In this document: one piece after another, positions 63,278 to 64,000 of the stretch
Layout of the letters: each line of letters opens with the position of its first letter
Position numbering within the stretch: position 1 is the stretch's first letter
Origin: Paragonimus skrjabini miyazakii
Taxonomy: Eukaryota; Platyhelminthes; Trematoda; Plagiorchiida; Troglotrematidae
Direction of reading: 5' to 3'
DNA length: 64,000 nt
NCBI GenBank assembly: GCA_014338405.1
Contig: JTDE01000273.1
Span: forward strand, 142,419-206,418
Notes under the pieces: generated by a model
Database searches by the model: none
What the model was told of the DNA's origin: nothing
What the model saw: the letters and a program-made list of their open reading frames with translations, nothing else
Program-made: the position numbers and the translations under genes

Positions 63278-64000
63278 GTTCGTTGTTTAGCCTCACAATA
63301 TACATTGAAATTTGCTATATAAACTCACATACTGTAGTATGTACTTGATGAGATGCAGTGAAATGTGCAAAATCTGGTTCTGACTTATCTGTTCAACATA
63401 AGTGATAAAATGTCAGCCCCCTCTGGTTTATCCATTCGAATTCTTGACGAAAACGCAATGTTTCAGACATTAAGTTGTTTGCCCAAAACGTCACTGCTGG
63501 TGACATTGCTTAGTGGTACTGTAACTTTTGGTCACGTGCATTTTAGCTCTTTCTTTTTCGGCCACATTGAAGGTACTCATTTGGAAGTTGTGAATTGACG
63601 ACTCATATAGTATAGGCATACAGATAAAACGTAGCATAGCGACTTTGTTTGACGTCATTCTTGATTGGCCACCTTCAACCAGTCGTATATCTTTGACGGC
63701 GCTAGATGCACGACCTCAAACTTAAGTCATCCCACTTTAAAGCTCATATACCTCGATGTGTTTACAATTCGCCACTGCACATTCTAGTAGATTCTCAAGA
63801 CAATTCTTCCTTAAGTCCAGTGGTGTATAGTTACGGGCGCCGACATTCGCCAGTATGAAATTTTTTCTAAACAACTGAGTCTTTTCTTGAGCTATATATC
63901 TGTTTCAGTTGTTAGTATATTAAGCCTCATAAATCGATGCGCTAAACATGGGGGAATAGAAACCAAACTGTAAGCATACGGTCAAGTTAAGTTGAAACTT

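Noticed and set aside
1..64000. CRISPR array, prophage or bacterial operon
   Set aside because: No regularly spaced direct repeats and no run of closely packed co-directional genes. Splice signals and eukaryotic retroelements throughout argue against a prokaryotic origin.

Overview
The window looks like a piece of a metazoan nuclear genome, most likely a parasitic flatworm (trematode or cestode). This is an inference from three things: mostly AT-rich non-coding DNA with short exons, a MEIS/PKNOX-type TALE homeobox gene split by very long introns, and a repeat load of an RTE-like LINE, Penelope-like elements and tRNA-derived SINEs. No bacterial gene, operon or CRISPR array is visible. One 100-base run of N at 24979-25078 is a scaffold gap.

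Left half (1-35 kb), minus strand: a MEIS/PKNOX-family gene. Two exons are supported by homology, splice sites and reading phase: 3913-3987 and 1160-1700. Together they give the start of the Meis_PKNOX_N domain, interrupted by about 110 low-complexity residues. A probable first coding exon lies at 33499-33662. It has an ATG after an in-frame stop, a GT donor and a phase that joins exon 2 exactly, which implies an intron of about 29.5 kb. It sits beside a CpG-rich block (33.9-35.05 kb) that is the best promoter candidate. The rest of the gene, including the homeodomain, would lie left of position 1. The 4-33.5 kb interval is then intron filled with repeats.

Right half (35-64 kb): no firmly identified host gene. 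It holds a decayed RTE-like LINE (49.07-50.83 kb), a Penelope-like element with reverse transcriptase and GIY-YIG remnants (61.6-63.2 kb), several SINEs, and a few weak exon candidates. The most interesting candidate is a phase-matched pair at 53775-53968 and 54205-54432 that would encode a membrane segment.

The most distinctive signal is the repeat architecture. Two different tRNA-headed SINE families (called SINE-A and SINE-B here) both occur repeatedly as head-to-head inverted duplications. One SINE-A copy (19331-19901) is an almost complete 571-bp palindrome with an 11-bp target-site duplication, and at least three other copies carry the same central spacer. The two families share a 3' tail of the type CTACTCATCAGTAAT. 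A separate foldback element of about 830 bp lies at 32.16-32.99 kb. Homology statements come from recognising motifs by eye; no search was run.
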